Source of the DNA: Phorcus lineatus
Lineage: Eukaryota > Mollusca > Gastropoda > Trochida > Trochidae
Reading direction: 5' to 3'
NCBI GenBank assembly: GCA_921293015.1
Contig: OV121098.1
Coordinates: 18,624,161-18,688,160 of the forward strand
DNA length: 64,000 bases
The translations under genes were made by a program, and so were the position numbers. Shown piece by piece: positions 1 to 12,004 of the stretch. The notes beneath the pieces are model-generated. The model saw only the letters and a program-made list of their open reading frames with translations. It was not told the origin of the DNA and did no database searches. Within the stretch, counting starts at the first letter, position 1. The number at the start of each line of letters is the position of its first letter.

Positions 1-109
1 AATTTGATTGTATAGTATTTATGAAAATTGTTGAAATCTTTCAGGTATTTTACGAACGCTTGTCCAATTCCTATAACTTGTATCTTGTTACAAGTTTACC
101 AGCAGCACA

Positions 110-180
110 TGGATTTGTAATAGTTATTGTAATTTGGGCCATGGCCTTGAATACTGAATAAATACTGTCTGTCTGTCTGT
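110..180 (+). mobile_element. Putative 3' tail of a non-LTR retroposon
   Basis: The sequence ends in a polyadenylation-like GAATAAATACTG followed by a short (GTCT)n run at 166-180. An AATAAA-type signal ending in a 4-5 bp microsatellite is typical of the 3' ends of many animal LINEs and their SINE partners. No coding part is visible upstream within the window and the 5' limit cannot be set. The tail abuts the 31-bp minisatellite directly. It could also be a chance microsatellite. Confidence 0.4.
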
Positions 181-1183
181 ATAGCTTGTGTGATGAGTCC
201 ATATACCTTGTATATCTTGTGTGATGAGTCCAGATACCTTGTATATCTTGTGTGTTGAGTCCAGATACCTTGTATAGCTTGTGTGATGAGTCCAGATACC
301 TTGTATAGCTTGTGTGTTGAGTCCAGATACCTTGTATATCTTGTGTGTTGAGTCCAGATACCTTGTATATCTTGTGTGATGAGTCCAGATACCTTGTATA
401 TCTTGTGTGTTGAGTCCAGATACCTTGTATATCTTGTGTGTTGAGTCCAGATACCTTGTATAGCTTGTGTGATGAGTCTAGATACCTTGTATATCTGTGT
501 GATGAGTCCAGATACCTTGTATATCTTGTGTGATGAGTCCAGATACCTTGTATATCTTGTGTGATGAGTCCAGATACCTTGTATATCTTGTGTGATGAGT
601 CCAGATACCTTGTATATCTTGTGTGATGAGTCCAGGTACCTTGTATATCTTGTGTGATGAGTCCAGATACCTTGTATATCTTGTGTGATGAGTCCAGATA
701 CCTTGTATATCTTGTGTGATGAGTCCAGATACCTTGTATATCTTGTGTGATGAGTCCAGGTACCTTGTATATCTTGTGTGATGAGTCCAGATACCTTGTA
801 TATCTTGTGTGATGAGTCCAGATACCTTGTACATCTTGTGTGTCGAGTCCAGATACCTTGTATAGCTTGTGTGATGAGTCCAGATACCTTGTATATCTTG
901 TGTGATGAGTCCAGATACCTTGTATATCTGTGTGATGAGTCCAGATACCTTGTATATCTTGTGTGATGAGTCCAGATACCTTGTATATCTTGTGTGATGA
1001 GATGAGTCCAGATACCTTGTATATCTTGTGTGATGAGTCCAGATACCTTGTATATCTTGTGTGATGAGTCCAGATACCTTGTATATCTTGTGTGATGAGT
1101 CCAGATACCTTGTATATCTTGTGTGATGAGTCCAGATACCTTGTATATCTTGTGTGATGAGTCCAGATACCTTGTATATCTTG
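180..1183. repeat. 31-bp minisatellite, about 32 copies
   Basis: A head-to-tail array whose unit contains TGTGATGAGTCCAGATACC followed by TTGTATATCT. Variants are GTTGAGTCC or GTCGAGTCC for GATGAGTCC, and ATAGCTT for ATATCTT. The GTTGAG and ATAGCTT variants cluster in the left half (to about 480), and the right half is more homogeneous, which suggests recent expansion there. One unit near 1000 carries a small internal duplication of GATGA and two units lack one T. Because 31 is not a multiple of 3, all three frames are read in turn, giving a long minus-strand open frame (478-1203) with a 31-residue period. That frame is a by-product of the repeat, not a gene. Confidence 0.97.
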
Positions 1184-3187
1184 CTATCCGCTGATGATGA
1201 CATTCACCTCCCTGCCAGTTATTACATTGTAATAATTACCACGCTTTGAAACACTGCCATATGTAGCTGCTTTCCATCAGTTATCAATTCTTATAATATA
1301 GTTGGTGAATGTTTTGAAAATGAAAGTTAAGGAATTAAAATCAGCATGCCACCAGAAAGGTGAGAATTCAAATGTGATAACATTTAAAAACAACCTTTGA
1401 AACAAGATATTTCAAGTTAATGTTTGTAGTGTTTATGTTTTCGTGGATAGCAATAAAATGAAACGACACACAATAAACTACACCTAGTGCTATAAGTCTG
1501 ACTGGTAAATACGTAGGCAGTATGATCCTCGGGGATATAAGGATGTAGTTGCTATCATATTTATTATCAAATATATACATTAACCAGTTAAGTATAGAAC
1601 CATGGAATGATTTCCACCACCAATCACTGACTATTAGCACTTCCTCTCGGTGCCCACTCAACAAATCCTGATGCCAGAAAGAGATGAAAATGGCTGTTGT
1701 TCCATGGAGTACCTCAAGCATGCCCAACAGTTCTCTTAATGAACTGACTAAATGGCCAATGTTTTATATGATGTGTTTTCTCTAACACCAAGGCCTGTGT
1801 CCATGCAGTGCTTGACCATTAGCTTCATTGTCCGGTGTTTACTTGGCCACCCACGGGCGCTGAAGTGTTAAAGAGTTCCACAGACCCAGTGCAGTATTTG
1901 TGTACAGAGTCCTTGTGTCTTTCATCTCTTCTACGTGCTCATTGGTAATGTAAAACATGCATGTGAGAGAGGTTTCCCTCCTTCTACCCTCCTAAACCTT
2001 CACATATACTCTTTTTCTAAGTATTAAACATCAAACACCATCGTTTTATTGGACAAATCTTTGTACTCAAAGAATAGTTCTGAAGTCCTACAATAGAGGA
2101 GGATGTTTAGTGGGAGGGGCTTGCTGTACATGCAGCTCCTCAATTAAACTGGATATTTCATGTGGCAAGAACAAGGTTGTAGGATCAGTATTTTTTCTTC
2201 TTCCAAACATCTTATTACTTGAGTCAGATTTAGCATTTGTAGGTCCTGTCTCACTTTGTGTTTAGCCAAATACAAATGTAAGATAACCAAGACAGTGGTA
2301 AAGATTGTGGTGTTATAGAGAATTTCTTCCAAGTGTCTTCTGATATCAAATATATCGGCATGCCTCTGATATTTGTAACTTTTATCAACCCATGTTAATA
2401 TAATTGATATCAGATGACACATTGCCATTGGGATACATATCATTTCATGCTAAATAAACTGTTATGCCTTGAAAGAGATAGATTAAACAGTTCAGTTGAA
2501 ACATCTTGTTTTTTTATTCTGATGCTATACTGAGTTTAAATATATTTTTTAAATATCATTTTTAACTGGTAAAATATCATATGATTGTTCTTGGTATGAA
2601 TATGTGTTTGTGAAAGTTAGGTTGTTTTTATATCTTTTCATCTGTCTATATTATAATTCCAGAGGTATTTTAATGTAGAATAAGTCCACATGGAAACATG
2701 AGTATGATCTGTACACTGACATCAGTTTGCTGACAAGACGCTCTCACTTACCTGCTCAAACCGGTGGTCAGACATATTGCATTATCAACTTTCTTGCACT
2801 CATACAACTGACAAAGCATTGTGAGCTTAAAGGTCCATTAATAGGAGATAAAACAACCAAACAAAACCAAAAGGTCACATTAACAAGTTTATGAATGGTA
2901 TCTGTCTTGCAGCAAGGTCTATTTTGACACATCAATTGCAAAATAAAGAACATGAAATTTTTAAAAACTGTCCTGAGTAAAAGTTGCTAGTCTTTGGAAA
3001 AGGATATTTTGTATATATTATAAGCATTTTAATATTTTTCTCTGTTAATCTATAACAAAATTGTTAGATCTCTCTCTTTCCTTATTCATACCATAATAGT
3101 TGTCATAAAATATGACCAATAAGAATTATAAGTATTCTGATGGTTGTTGTCAAGATGTATTGTTCTTGCTCGCCCCAAACTGCAGAT

Positions 3188-3208
3188 GAGGGATCCAATA
3201 GATCCCTC
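3188..3208. other. Small perfect hairpin
   Basis: GAGGGATC and GATCCCTC form an 8-bp perfect stem around a 5-base CAATA loop. A related GGATCCCGAGGGAT lies about 40 bases downstream. The patch is GC-richer than its surroundings and may be part of a degraded repeat. No function can be assigned. Confidence 0.5.
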
Positions 3209-4598
3209 GTACCCAAGTTAGACAACTCTGTATCACAAGGCTTGTGACGGATCCCGAGGGATGAGATTGCTTCACAACTATCGGCCCCAATCTGACAGCT
3301 AGAGTACATTGCTTAGATTAGATTGCACATATCTTCATACAGGCCTCCATATCATGCCTTCGTTATGTCTAATGATGCATCAATAATTTATTTGACAAAG
3401 TACTTAGAGATGAATTACTGTTTTTCTTTGATGGTACGATTGCCACGAAGCTGATTGGCTGTGCTACATTAGACCCCTACTCCTAATCTAACCAAGCCCC
3501 AACTGTGTCTTTGCATTACAAAAATAAAAAGCTCTTAAATTGAGAAGTTTTTTTTAAACAACATTAACTTGACATTGTGTTGACATGCTATTAAGTGCAG
3601 AATTATTGGATAAGCCTTTGGACATTTTGGCATTAATTGTTCCAATATAAAATTACAATATTCAAATCAGTGGCAAATAGCGGAAACTGATGAATTGAAT
3701 TAAATGATGAAATCAAATTATTATTTTGGATTGATATGGTGCATGTAGCCAGTGGTGACAATTATCTCTAGTCCAGCAGAGAAGCAGTTTCCCTGCAAAT
3801 CCTCTTTTAACAGTAGCGCCACTGCCAATAATAGTTCCAATTGTTTTCGGGAGATCTTGCAATTTCCTCTCCAAAAAGTGTAAATTGAATTTGGACATGC
3901 CATTAGTTTTGTAGTCTTGGAGTATTTGGTAGCATTTGTCATTAAGCTACAGCTTGGTCCTGGGTCTTCGTAAGTAATTGCTGCATCCATTTTCACACTC
4001 AGCTTTACCGTCCAGATATATTAGTACTGAAAGTCTTAACACAACCTGTCAAAGACGAGAGTCTGAAGAAGACCTGGAGACCTAGCCCTGTACATGTATG
4101 CTGGTGTGTTGTTTCCAGTGGATCACCAGAAGACATAGGTTCCAGGAGATTGATACTCAACCTTTCTATATTTTGGATCGCCCTGCAATAGTACAATCTC
4201 TTGTACTTTTGTACATTTGTTTACTATCTAATGGAAATATATTGGTAATCAGTTAGTAAAGTTTTAGGTGCCAGATGTTTGCAATTAGAAACCAGGAGCT
4301 GTTGTTATCCCTCAATCCTTGGCCAAGGTGTTCTATAAGGTTCAGTGTTTGGCTGAACCCTGAAGAGGTTGCTGGACCTGCTCATGTAACTGCGCATCTC
4401 ATCTCTTGTCTCTATCTTATATGTATCCACTTACAATTGATCTATAGGTATTATTCTAACTTTGCTTTGATATTCAGGAAGTCTAGCAATGGTTTCAAGG
4501 CAAATATTTGGTATGTCTGGTTTTGTGACAGATCTTTGGTCATATGATCTTGAATAAAAAGTAATGGTCTAGTAAAATCATTTCTATGGGTCTATTGT

Positions 4599-4648
4599 GG
4601 TAATGACACATCTGGGAAAAAATTTCATAATGTTTCTCCCACATTACC
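4599..4648. other. Imperfect inverted repeat
   Basis: GGTAATG at the left end pairs with CATTACC at the right end, and an inner TGGGA-AAA pairs imperfectly with TTTCTCCCA. The spacing is asymmetrical, so the hairpin is interrupted by a bulge. It could be the remnant of a small fold-back element or chance. Confidence 0.3.
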
Positions 4649-5494
4649 CTAAGAATCATAAACAAGGAGTATTATCTATGATTGTATGGTTGTAGGCTAA
4701 ACAAGGGCAATCAAAACCTAATGAGTTCATTAGCATCTTAAGTGTCAAAAGAACTATTTCAAATTAGTAATACCTGTACACACCTTGAGCTTTCTGATAG
4801 TAATGTAATATCTTATTTGTTCAGTTACATTTCCTCCCGGTCCTGAGATCATAAAGCATCAGTGTTTCTGGCAACATGTTCATCCAGTGAAAGCAATATG
4901 AAGTTTATTACATATGGTAATGAACAGGATGTGGGGATCAAGCTAACGACCTGTAAGTGATGTGTAAAGTTGAGCAGCTATCAGGTGATGGGCGCCAGGT
5001 ACACTGCACCATCTGTCTACAGTCTTTAGGCACTAGGAGACCACTTCAGGCGTGACTGACTCAATCTGGTGCCTGCATGTGTATGATCTTTACACTGGTA
5101 CAGGTAGTGGTTTGTCTTAGATCTACCAGGTAGTTCAGAGGCTCATGAGGAATTTTCAGTATGAAGTATAGATGATCTGATAGCAGTTCATTACTAAAAA
5201 CTGAAATGAAACTGAAATGCTAGATGTTATATCTGATAGGTTTGTTAGTTTGTTGAAGGGGTAACCTGGAAACTTTCAAGTGCCTTGGATAATCCTATAT
5301 GCATCATTGATGCACATATTGAAATTTTCCCAGTGTTATGACTTTCAATGCTGTCTTATGAAATGAATTTACAGTTGTCAATAATACTGATACACTGTAC
5401 ATTTATTTGAAGTGCTTCTTTATAAGGAAAGTGTGCATCAAAAGGATATCTATCAGATGATGTACTCTCAGAGCGCTCTGGACTCAGCTATACC

Positions 5495-5575
5495 CCTGGA
5501 GACTTGTTCATGCACTGCCAGCCTGGAGACTTGTTCATGCACTGCCAGCCTGGAGACTTGTTCATGCACTGCCAG
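5495..5575. repeat. 27-bp unit, three copies
   Basis: Three nearly identical tandem copies of a 27-bp unit starting CCTGGAGACTTGTTCATGCA. The unit length is a multiple of three, so an open frame (5412-5600, plus strand) reads it as three LETCSCTAS nonapeptides. The frame is only 62 codons with no other protein-like feature, so a repeat by-product is more likely than an exon. Confidence 0.9.
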
Positions 5576-6350
5576 CTTCGGTGCCTCTTCATGTGTTTAG
5601 ACAATGGTACAGGCATAGTAGCTAGGCCTAATTTGGCAGCTCTGAGTGCTAAGCTGGTTGTTACCTAGCCATTAATGCACTTCGTCTTTTAAGATTTAGG
5701 CTCATATTTTATAACTTGTCATTGAGAAAAAAATTCATTTTCTATTGTGATGACTATAGTTTTGTGAATATGTATGAAAATTGCTCCGGGGGAGTTTCGA
5801 TCTGTTCCAAGACTGTTGAGGAGGAGGCAGTGCAGAGTCTTTAGTTCTCTTTTGGTTCCTTTCTGGTAGTACAGACTTTTCTTCACTGATCTAGTTTGAA
5901 TCTGATTCTTGTCTTCATTAATTCAAATACAGTACATGAGAAGGCAAAACTTACATATCCTTTTTATATTTTATTTTTGTTGGGATTTTCAAGTCAAATT
6001 CTCATATTTTTATTTTGAATTAGAATTACCTTTTAGCAATTTTTTAATCATTTTTTTATGCCAAACAAATTAAATGACTAATCCCAGAGTTCTAAGATTA
6101 CCCGATTCTTTTGAAGAGCTTAGGATTCCATATTTCTATGAAAGAAAGATAATCAAAGCTCTGTCACAGTGCCATGCATGCAGCGAGATGTCAGCAGGCT
6201 GATGCACGGCAATGCTTTCTTCTCCTCACGGTTTCATCATCTGAACATCCCTTTTATGTGCTTTCTGATCCAAATTGGTCTGACATGTCCAATTTTGTTG
6301 TAGTTTGATGTATTAATTCTCTCCCTGATATGACTGCTACCTCTCTCCTG
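5576..6350. other. Non-coding stretch, nothing recognised
   Basis: AT-rich sequence with T-rich runs around 5950-6060. No open frame, repeat or RNA gene that I can support. Confidence 0.6.
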
Positions 6351-6357
6351 TGACAGG

Positions 6358-6480
6358 TGGAATGGGGGGAGCGAGGAGAGAGAGGGGGGAGGGAGGGGAT
6401 GGGGGTCCAAGGAAGCAAGGAATGGAAGGGGAGGGTGAGGGGGGAATTGGGTGTGGGGAGCATGGTGGGTTATTGGAATA
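6358..6480 (+). other. Purine-rich tract with G-quadruplex motif
   Basis: About 120 bases of nearly uninterrupted G/A on the plus strand. At 6384-6405 G runs of 6, 3, 4 and 5 are separated by A, A and AT, which satisfies the usual G3+N1-7 quadruplex rule. Further G4-G6 runs follow near 6428-6445. The homopurine character would also permit triplex DNA. Structure is predicted from the pattern only. Confidence 0.75.
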
Positions 6481-6748
6481 CATGAGGTTGGGCAGGGGGT
6501 AGTCCTACTTTTAGACTTGTGAAAATCTGACTGTTGTTAATGATTTCTTTTGTTGTTTCTCTCTCCTTGATCTTATCAAAAAGTAATCAAGGTCTTCAAT
6601 CTCATGTAAAGTGCCAGTATACACCTTTAAACCAATTGAAGTTATCATGTGTTTCGACAGTCAACAGAAGATATATTAATATATCTTTAGTGATTGACCT
6701 TCTTTCCTTTAGTTAACAGTTTATTTGTCTTATAAACTGACCTAACTA

Positions 6749-7012
6749 AACTATCCTAAAAACATCACATCATCACCCAACAGTATTCTAAAAACATCAC
6801 ATCATCACCCAACACTATCCTAAAAACATCACATCATCACCCAACACTATCCTAAAAACATCACATCATCTCCCAACACTATCCTAAAAACATCACATCA
6901 TCTGCCAACACTATCCTAAAAACATCACATCATCACCCAACACTATCCTAAAAACATCACATCATCTCCCAACACTATCCTTAAAAAACCACAGCATTAC
7001 CCAACACTATCC
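6749..7012. repeat. 32-bp minisatellite, about 8 copies
   Basis: Tandem units built from CACTATCCTAAAAACATCAC followed by ATCATCACCCAA, with ATCTCCCAA and ATCTGCCAA variants. The first and last units are the most diverged, for example ACAGCATTACCC in the last full one. This is the usual pattern where only the centre is kept uniform. Confidence 0.95.
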
Positions 7013-7140
7013 TGGCAAGCAGCATTTTATGTTAGAATCAGACAGTATGATGAGACAGTTATCGGTTAAAACTTATAAACTAATGTCGATGGTATCAAAT
7101 TAACAGTGAAAAGGTATTCATTTTGATTTATAACTGCATT

Positions 7141-7268
7141 CGGAGAACTGTTCTCCATCCAGCAAGGTTTGGGTGCAATAGTGCTAAATAATGCTAGTTC
7201 CAGCAGGTGCTCCAAGGTTTCACTGCTTAACAACAATGGTGTTGCAAGCTTTCTCCCTGCACTAATTA
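7141..7268. repeat. Old dispersed repeat, copy A
   Basis: Shares AGGTTTCACTGC, an ACAATGGTGTTG-like block, then AGCTTTCT and a CTGCA-like end, in this order, with 9469-9560, 16598-16692 and 28100-28205. The copies are strongly diverged, so the family is old. It resembles no element I can name, and the boundaries are approximate. Confidence 0.4.
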
Positions 7269-9200
7269 AAAAAAACTTATTTGGTTATTAGTTAGCTGCC
7301 CTCACTCATGAAATCTGAGTATCAGAATCAGCTCATCACTTACCAGGAATTGGATTGTGTTTTGAGAATTCTATCAATAATTGGTCAACACTACCAGTAA
7401 GTACACTAACCCATAATCATTACTAGAATAGCCCAAACGTTGATGAAATTGCCCACTGATCAACAATGTCACCCATATATTATCCCAGTGCTGTATGCAG
7501 CTCCAAGATTGAGTCTGCAGTGTGGAGTAAGCTGGTATTGTTATATGTGCTTCAGAGAAGTAGCTGAAATACTGAATCAATCAATGCTAGCAATAATCCT
7601 TGTCAAAAGGGGAATCACTCTTGCTACTAAACTCAATCAAGACAAGTTTATTGTCTCGCTGTGTTTCCCTCAGCCGCTGACATGATGTTGAAGCTGGCCA
7701 AACAAACAGAGATAAAGTCAGGCGAGTCCATTGTTTCTGCATTCTCCACATCCATCAGCTTCCGTCTACACCCATCCACCTGTCCAACATTGCCGCCACA
7801 CTCCTTCTCGGGTGTTGTGTTTAGTAGTGGAACAACGTCAGGCAGGCCAAGATAAGAGTTACATTCACTCAACAGTATCAGGGCAGTCAGATGTCAAATT
7901 TTACTACCAAGACACAATATTTTCAATAAAATCACAATATATCTAAAAGTAGGTTCATGCGTGTTTATGTGGTATGAAGGCAAAGCTGAAAATGATTGTG
8001 GAACTGGCTGGTGTTTGTTTAGGCTAAGTCTGAGGAGTGGAGAACAAAGGGCAACTATAATACCAGCTATTGCAGATCCGACACAAAGCCTTGGTAAGTC
8101 CCAATTGACATGAAAAACCCATTGAGCATAAATACAGCACTAGGACCAGACAGCGTCCCGGCATCTTACCAGGATAAATACCTGGCCATGAAGAGGACCA
8201 ACCTCAAATCGGATGGTGCTCAAGACAGGCTTATTCATCCTAAATACAAACGGTGCAGTCAGACTAAGCCCAGGATGTATCGTAGGGGGCTGGCCCCCAC
8301 AAACAAATCAATTGATTGGTTATTGATGAAGACTGTTGTGAGGAGGAATGAGGCAAGCCTCTTGTTGCTGGCTGCTCTAGAAACAGATAATACAAAGTCT
8401 TTCTGAAAACATCCAATCCTTTCTCATTCACATCAGGGTAATGCCAGTCACAACTATGTGGCCCTAACAGAATATTAGAAGTATTGTTCAAAACTTGTTC
8501 AAGAAACCAATGAAAAGCCTGAGAATGATGTCCTTGAAAATATTGGTAAATGTTCTTTCAATGTACAAGACAACACAGAATATTGTCAATAGTATTTTGC
8601 ACACAATATATGTACATTTAAATATTATCATAATGTAAGCATGGTCATGACCATTTTTTTATCATATGTATGTATGTATATATAAATTAATATATATCTT
8701 GCGCATGCATATCTGTAAGCAATGATATGTAAAATGAAATTGAGAACTTGAATTACACCAAAGGAGCATGAAAAAGACATGCAAACCTAATGATTGAAGA
8801 TGTATAGATAAATGTACATATCATTAACAATGAGTGCCAAACGTATATTGGAAGGAGTAACTAACAGGCACATCAGAAGGTGGTCAAGGTTTATAGCTTT
8901 TTGCAGCACCATTTGTACAATTAGACACACAACTCACAGGTGACTGATCACAGACTTGCAGGAGGCAGGCACTAATAGAGCCAAATATTTCCTATGTTTA
9001 CAGAAATGTGGAGATTGCGTTATAAACATTTGTTTGTTGACTGCTGGGTAAATGAAGTTCATCTGTTGCATCAATCATTTCAGACTGACCGTGATTTGAG
9101 GGAGATTGGCTCTAATATTTACCCAGTCTTCATGGTTTTCACCTACAAATGAACCCTGTGTAATCTACAAAGTATCACGGATATATGCCACTGCTGTGCT

Positions 9201-9275
9201 GAAATGAACCCATGAAATGAACACATGAAATGAACACATGAAATGTACACATGAAATGTATGCATGAAATGTACA
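9201..9275. repeat. 14-bp tandem repeat, about 5 copies
   Basis: Units of the form GAAATGAACACAT, changing to GAAATGTACACAT and GAAATGTATGCAT along the array. It is short and graded in divergence. Confidence 0.85.
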
Positions 9276-9468
9276 TGTACTGACAGCTGATGTGCTCTGG
9301 CAGGCCTCAGCACACATGCAATATTGGTAACTCATTCTGTGCCTTTGGTTTGTACTCATCGTACATAGTGAATTCACCTTTGGATCTCAGGTCTTTGCTT
9401 CTTTGATCCGTCTTTTCAGCTGTAGAAAAATGTCTAAATCAGAGTGTTTGTACAATGTTATATTTAGA

Positions 9469-9560
9469 TCAGTAGTGCCAACAGTGCACAAGGACTAGTT
9501 CACAGGTTTCACTGCAAAAGATAGCTACAATGGTTTTGTGAGCTTTCTTTCTGTCTGCAA
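9469..9560. repeat. Old dispersed repeat, copy B
   Basis: Carries CAGGTTTCACTGCAAAAGAT, then TACAATGGTTTTGTGAGCTT and TCTTTCTGTCTGCA. These are in the same order as in copy A at 7.2 kb and with more internal sequence. Boundaries are approximate. Confidence 0.4.
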
Positions 9561-10369
9561 AAATATAAACCATTGTAATAGGGAAATGAAATGAAAACAG
9601 TTGATTTTTGCTAGAAATTTTTTTTTACAGTGACACGTTTACAAGTTTAAATAATGACATTGTTCTGTTAGATAATGTTGAAAATTAAATCAAATTCAAT
9701 AATATTTCTGATATATTTAATCATTAATGTCAGGTGAACTAGAAGTTGCCTTGTTGTACTCAGGTATCGAAGAAGTTGTTATGGCTTGCCTTTCATTACA
9801 CAGAATAAATTACAAAAGTTACAAATAATGCTTATTTGAAATCTGAAGTTAAAGTCATGACTGAGAATATATCAGCCTTGAGAATATATACCTACCCCAG
9901 GAACTGCCTGAAAGTTTACATTGACTTGATACAGATTTATAACTATCATCAACATGTGTTGAGAAACTAAAGAAAGAGGGGACAAAATTATGTGAAGTGC
10001 AGTGAAGTAAATTTAAGTATCAAGTGTGAGGCAAGATCCAGCATTCATACACTCAATCTGCACTAAACTTCCTTTAACTTAATCTAATGAATGTTAATAA
10101 ATGATAAAAACTGAACAGTCGTTTGTTGTGACTTCTGATAATGAGTGTGATGGATGTTGAAATTGAATCATAGTCATCAGAAGGAGAATCAGCTGATCAT
10201 TGGTCCAGCTTGTCTCCACGATTGTGAGTTTGAGCCTCTTCAATTGTATTATAATACCCACGGGCCCAAAAATACCATTCTCTGATGTTCATCAGATTTG
10301 TTATCCTCCGCAACAAAAAGTTGCAGGGGTTATTAAAATGGGCACCATCATTCCCTCTGTTACACATTG

Positions 10370-10640
10370 TGTCCGGCTCATAACTTTGTAACTAATCAAC
10401 CATTTCAATTCACATTTGTCAGGGAAACTTATAAATATATAATGATATGTCATTATTAACTGTTTTGAGATTATCTCAAACATTTTTGTTGATTTTTGGG
10501 GAAAAGTGATGCATTTGTAAGAAAACTGTCAACAAGTCCTGTCCGGCTCATAACTTCTAAACAAATCAACTAACTTTGATCAAATTTGGTATGAACATAT
10601 ATAATTATTTATAATTAAAAATATTGTTGTAAAATTTGTT
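10370..10640. repeat. Imperfect local duplication (~170-bp offset)
   Basis: GTCCGGCTCATAACTT occurs at about 10371 and again at about 10540. Each is followed by a TAA-CAAATCAAC-like segment, an AT-rich stretch containing TATATAAT and a TTTGTTGATTT block. The two halves are clearly diverged. This is either an old tandem duplication or two copies of one dispersed repeat. Confidence 0.55.
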
Positions 10641-11480
10641 GATTTAATTTTGTTTTTGACTGGACAATTTCTTCTTTTATTCTCTACAACAATTCAAATG
10701 ACCTATAATTCAGGAAAATAATATTAAGGAATCTTTGATTTTTACACAGTCATAAAAAAACTTAGATTGATAAAATATGTGATATCTAAAAACATTGTGC
10801 CAGTTGCTGGGGATGGACACAGGTAGACCATGTGAGCCGCTCGTTACAGACAACAACAAAGACTTCAAGTCACTTATCCTACCAAACTACCTAACTAAGT
10901 TTCCTTAATCTTTATGAAAAATTGAGTTTCTCAGAAACTCATTTGAAAATAAAAAGATGTTTTTAAAAAAGTCATTTGCAGAGATTTAGATTCAGTCAAG
11001 CGATTGCGTGTTCGACTTCACTCAAATTTTTCCACTGAATAAAACTGAAAATTACATCCTATTTGACCATTAAATTGATCTTTTAAAATTTTAAATTTGT
11101 TTCATTGTCCAGGAAAATAAGTTCTTGACATGCCATTAGCTGCCTGAATTTGGCAACTTGATGATTAATCAGTTGATATTGTTCCTGCAGGTCAGGAAGG
11201 AGTTCAAGATGCGTAATACAGTGACTCACTCCACAATACACTCAAACAACCTGCAATAATTAGAGGAAAGATTGAACAAAATTAAAGTGCATGTAATTGG
11301 TTATTTGGATTAAGTGCAATTAGACCCGGGTGCCATTCAGTTTTTTACCAGATGTTTGTGCCACTTACAGTATTAGATATTAAATACCATATTATTTAGA
11401 TAGAATTTGTTTTTACAAATTCAATTTATCTCAAACAAAACAACAATCTAGTTACAAAAAGCAGAATTAAACCAAGTGTC

Positions 11481-11684
11481 TTTTGTTAAGTTGTAAGTTG
11501 AGAGCCTCTGATGCTAAATTGTAAGCTAAATGCCTTTGGTGCTGAGTTCTGACATGAAAGTCCCTTGTGTGAGGTTGTTAATCAGTTGTTAGCCAAAAGT
11601 CTATGATTCTACATTGTTTACTTAAAGTTTCAGTTGTAAACTGAAAGTCTTTTGTGCTAAAACTTTAGATGAAATGGTGTGAGA
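11481..11684. repeat. Decayed left flank of the 28-bp array
   Basis: Diverged relatives of the adjacent 28-bp unit can be followed leftwards: GAGAGCCTCTGATGCTAA, then AATGCCTTTGGTGCTGAG and GAAAGTCTTTTGTGCTAA. These appear to be ancestral copies that escaped homogenisation. Spacing is no longer regular. Confidence 0.6.
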
Positions 11685-12004
11685 TTGCTAGCTGAGAGTC
11701 TCTGGTGCTAAGTTGCTAGCTGAGAGTCTCTGGTGCTAAGTTGCTAGCTGAGGGTCTCTGGTGCTAAGTTGCTAGCTGAGTGTCTCTGGTGCTAAGTTGC
11801 TAGCTGAGAGTCTCTGGTGCTAAGTTGCTAGCTGAGGGTCTCTGGTGCTAAGTTGCTAGCTGAGTGTCTCTGGTGCTAAGTTGCTAGCTGAGAGTCTCTG
11901 GTGCTAAGTTGCTAGCTGAGAGTCTCTGGTGCTAAGTTGCTAGCTGAGAGTCTCTGGTGCTAAGTTGCTAGCTGAGAGTCTCTTGTGCTAAGTTGCTAGC
12001 TGAA
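11685..12004. repeat. 28-bp minisatellite, about 11 copies
   Basis: Highly uniform tandem units TTGCTAGCTGAGAGTCTCTG plus GTGCTAAG. The only common change is GAGAG to GAGGG or GAGTG. The order of variants (AG, AG, GG, TG, AG, GG, TG, AG...) repeats with a three-unit period (84 bp) in the first part, which suggests duplication in blocks of three. Each unit contains a GCTAGC palindrome. Confidence 0.96.

Larger units (their letters stand above)
1184..5494. other. Non-coding stretch, no gene recognised
   Basis: AT-rich sequence with only short unrecognised open frames on either strand (for example 119 codons on the minus strand at 1368-1727), none resembling a known family. It contains two small hairpins, annotated separately. 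A GC-richer patch at 1795-1990 and another at 3160-3310 look like old dispersed repeats but could not be assigned. Confidence 0.6.
7013..11480. other. Non-coding stretch with scattered old repeats
   Basis: AT-rich, no recognisable exon. It includes two diverged copies of an old dispersed repeat (7141-7268 and 9469-9560), a 14-bp tandem array, an imperfect local duplication at 10370-10640 and an unexplained minus-strand open frame at 7648-7872, all annotated or discussed separately. Long AT-rich runs occupy 8600-8760 and 10420-10800. Confidence 0.6.

Noticed and set aside
180-1183. Tandem hammerhead ribozymes (TGATGAGTCC resembles the CUGAUGAG core)
   Set aside because: The units lack the required GAAAC part of the core and suitable flanking stems, so the resemblance is limited to one box.
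478-1203. 241-codon minus-strand open frame
   Set aside because: It is the 31-bp minisatellite read through its three frames. It has a strict 31-residue period and no protein-like features outside the repeat.
1795-1990. Possible minus-strand LINE remnant (a WNSL-like string near 1870)
   Set aside because: The match to LINE C-terminal motifs is only a few residues, with no tail or neighbouring motif. It may be a dispersed repeat but cannot be assigned.
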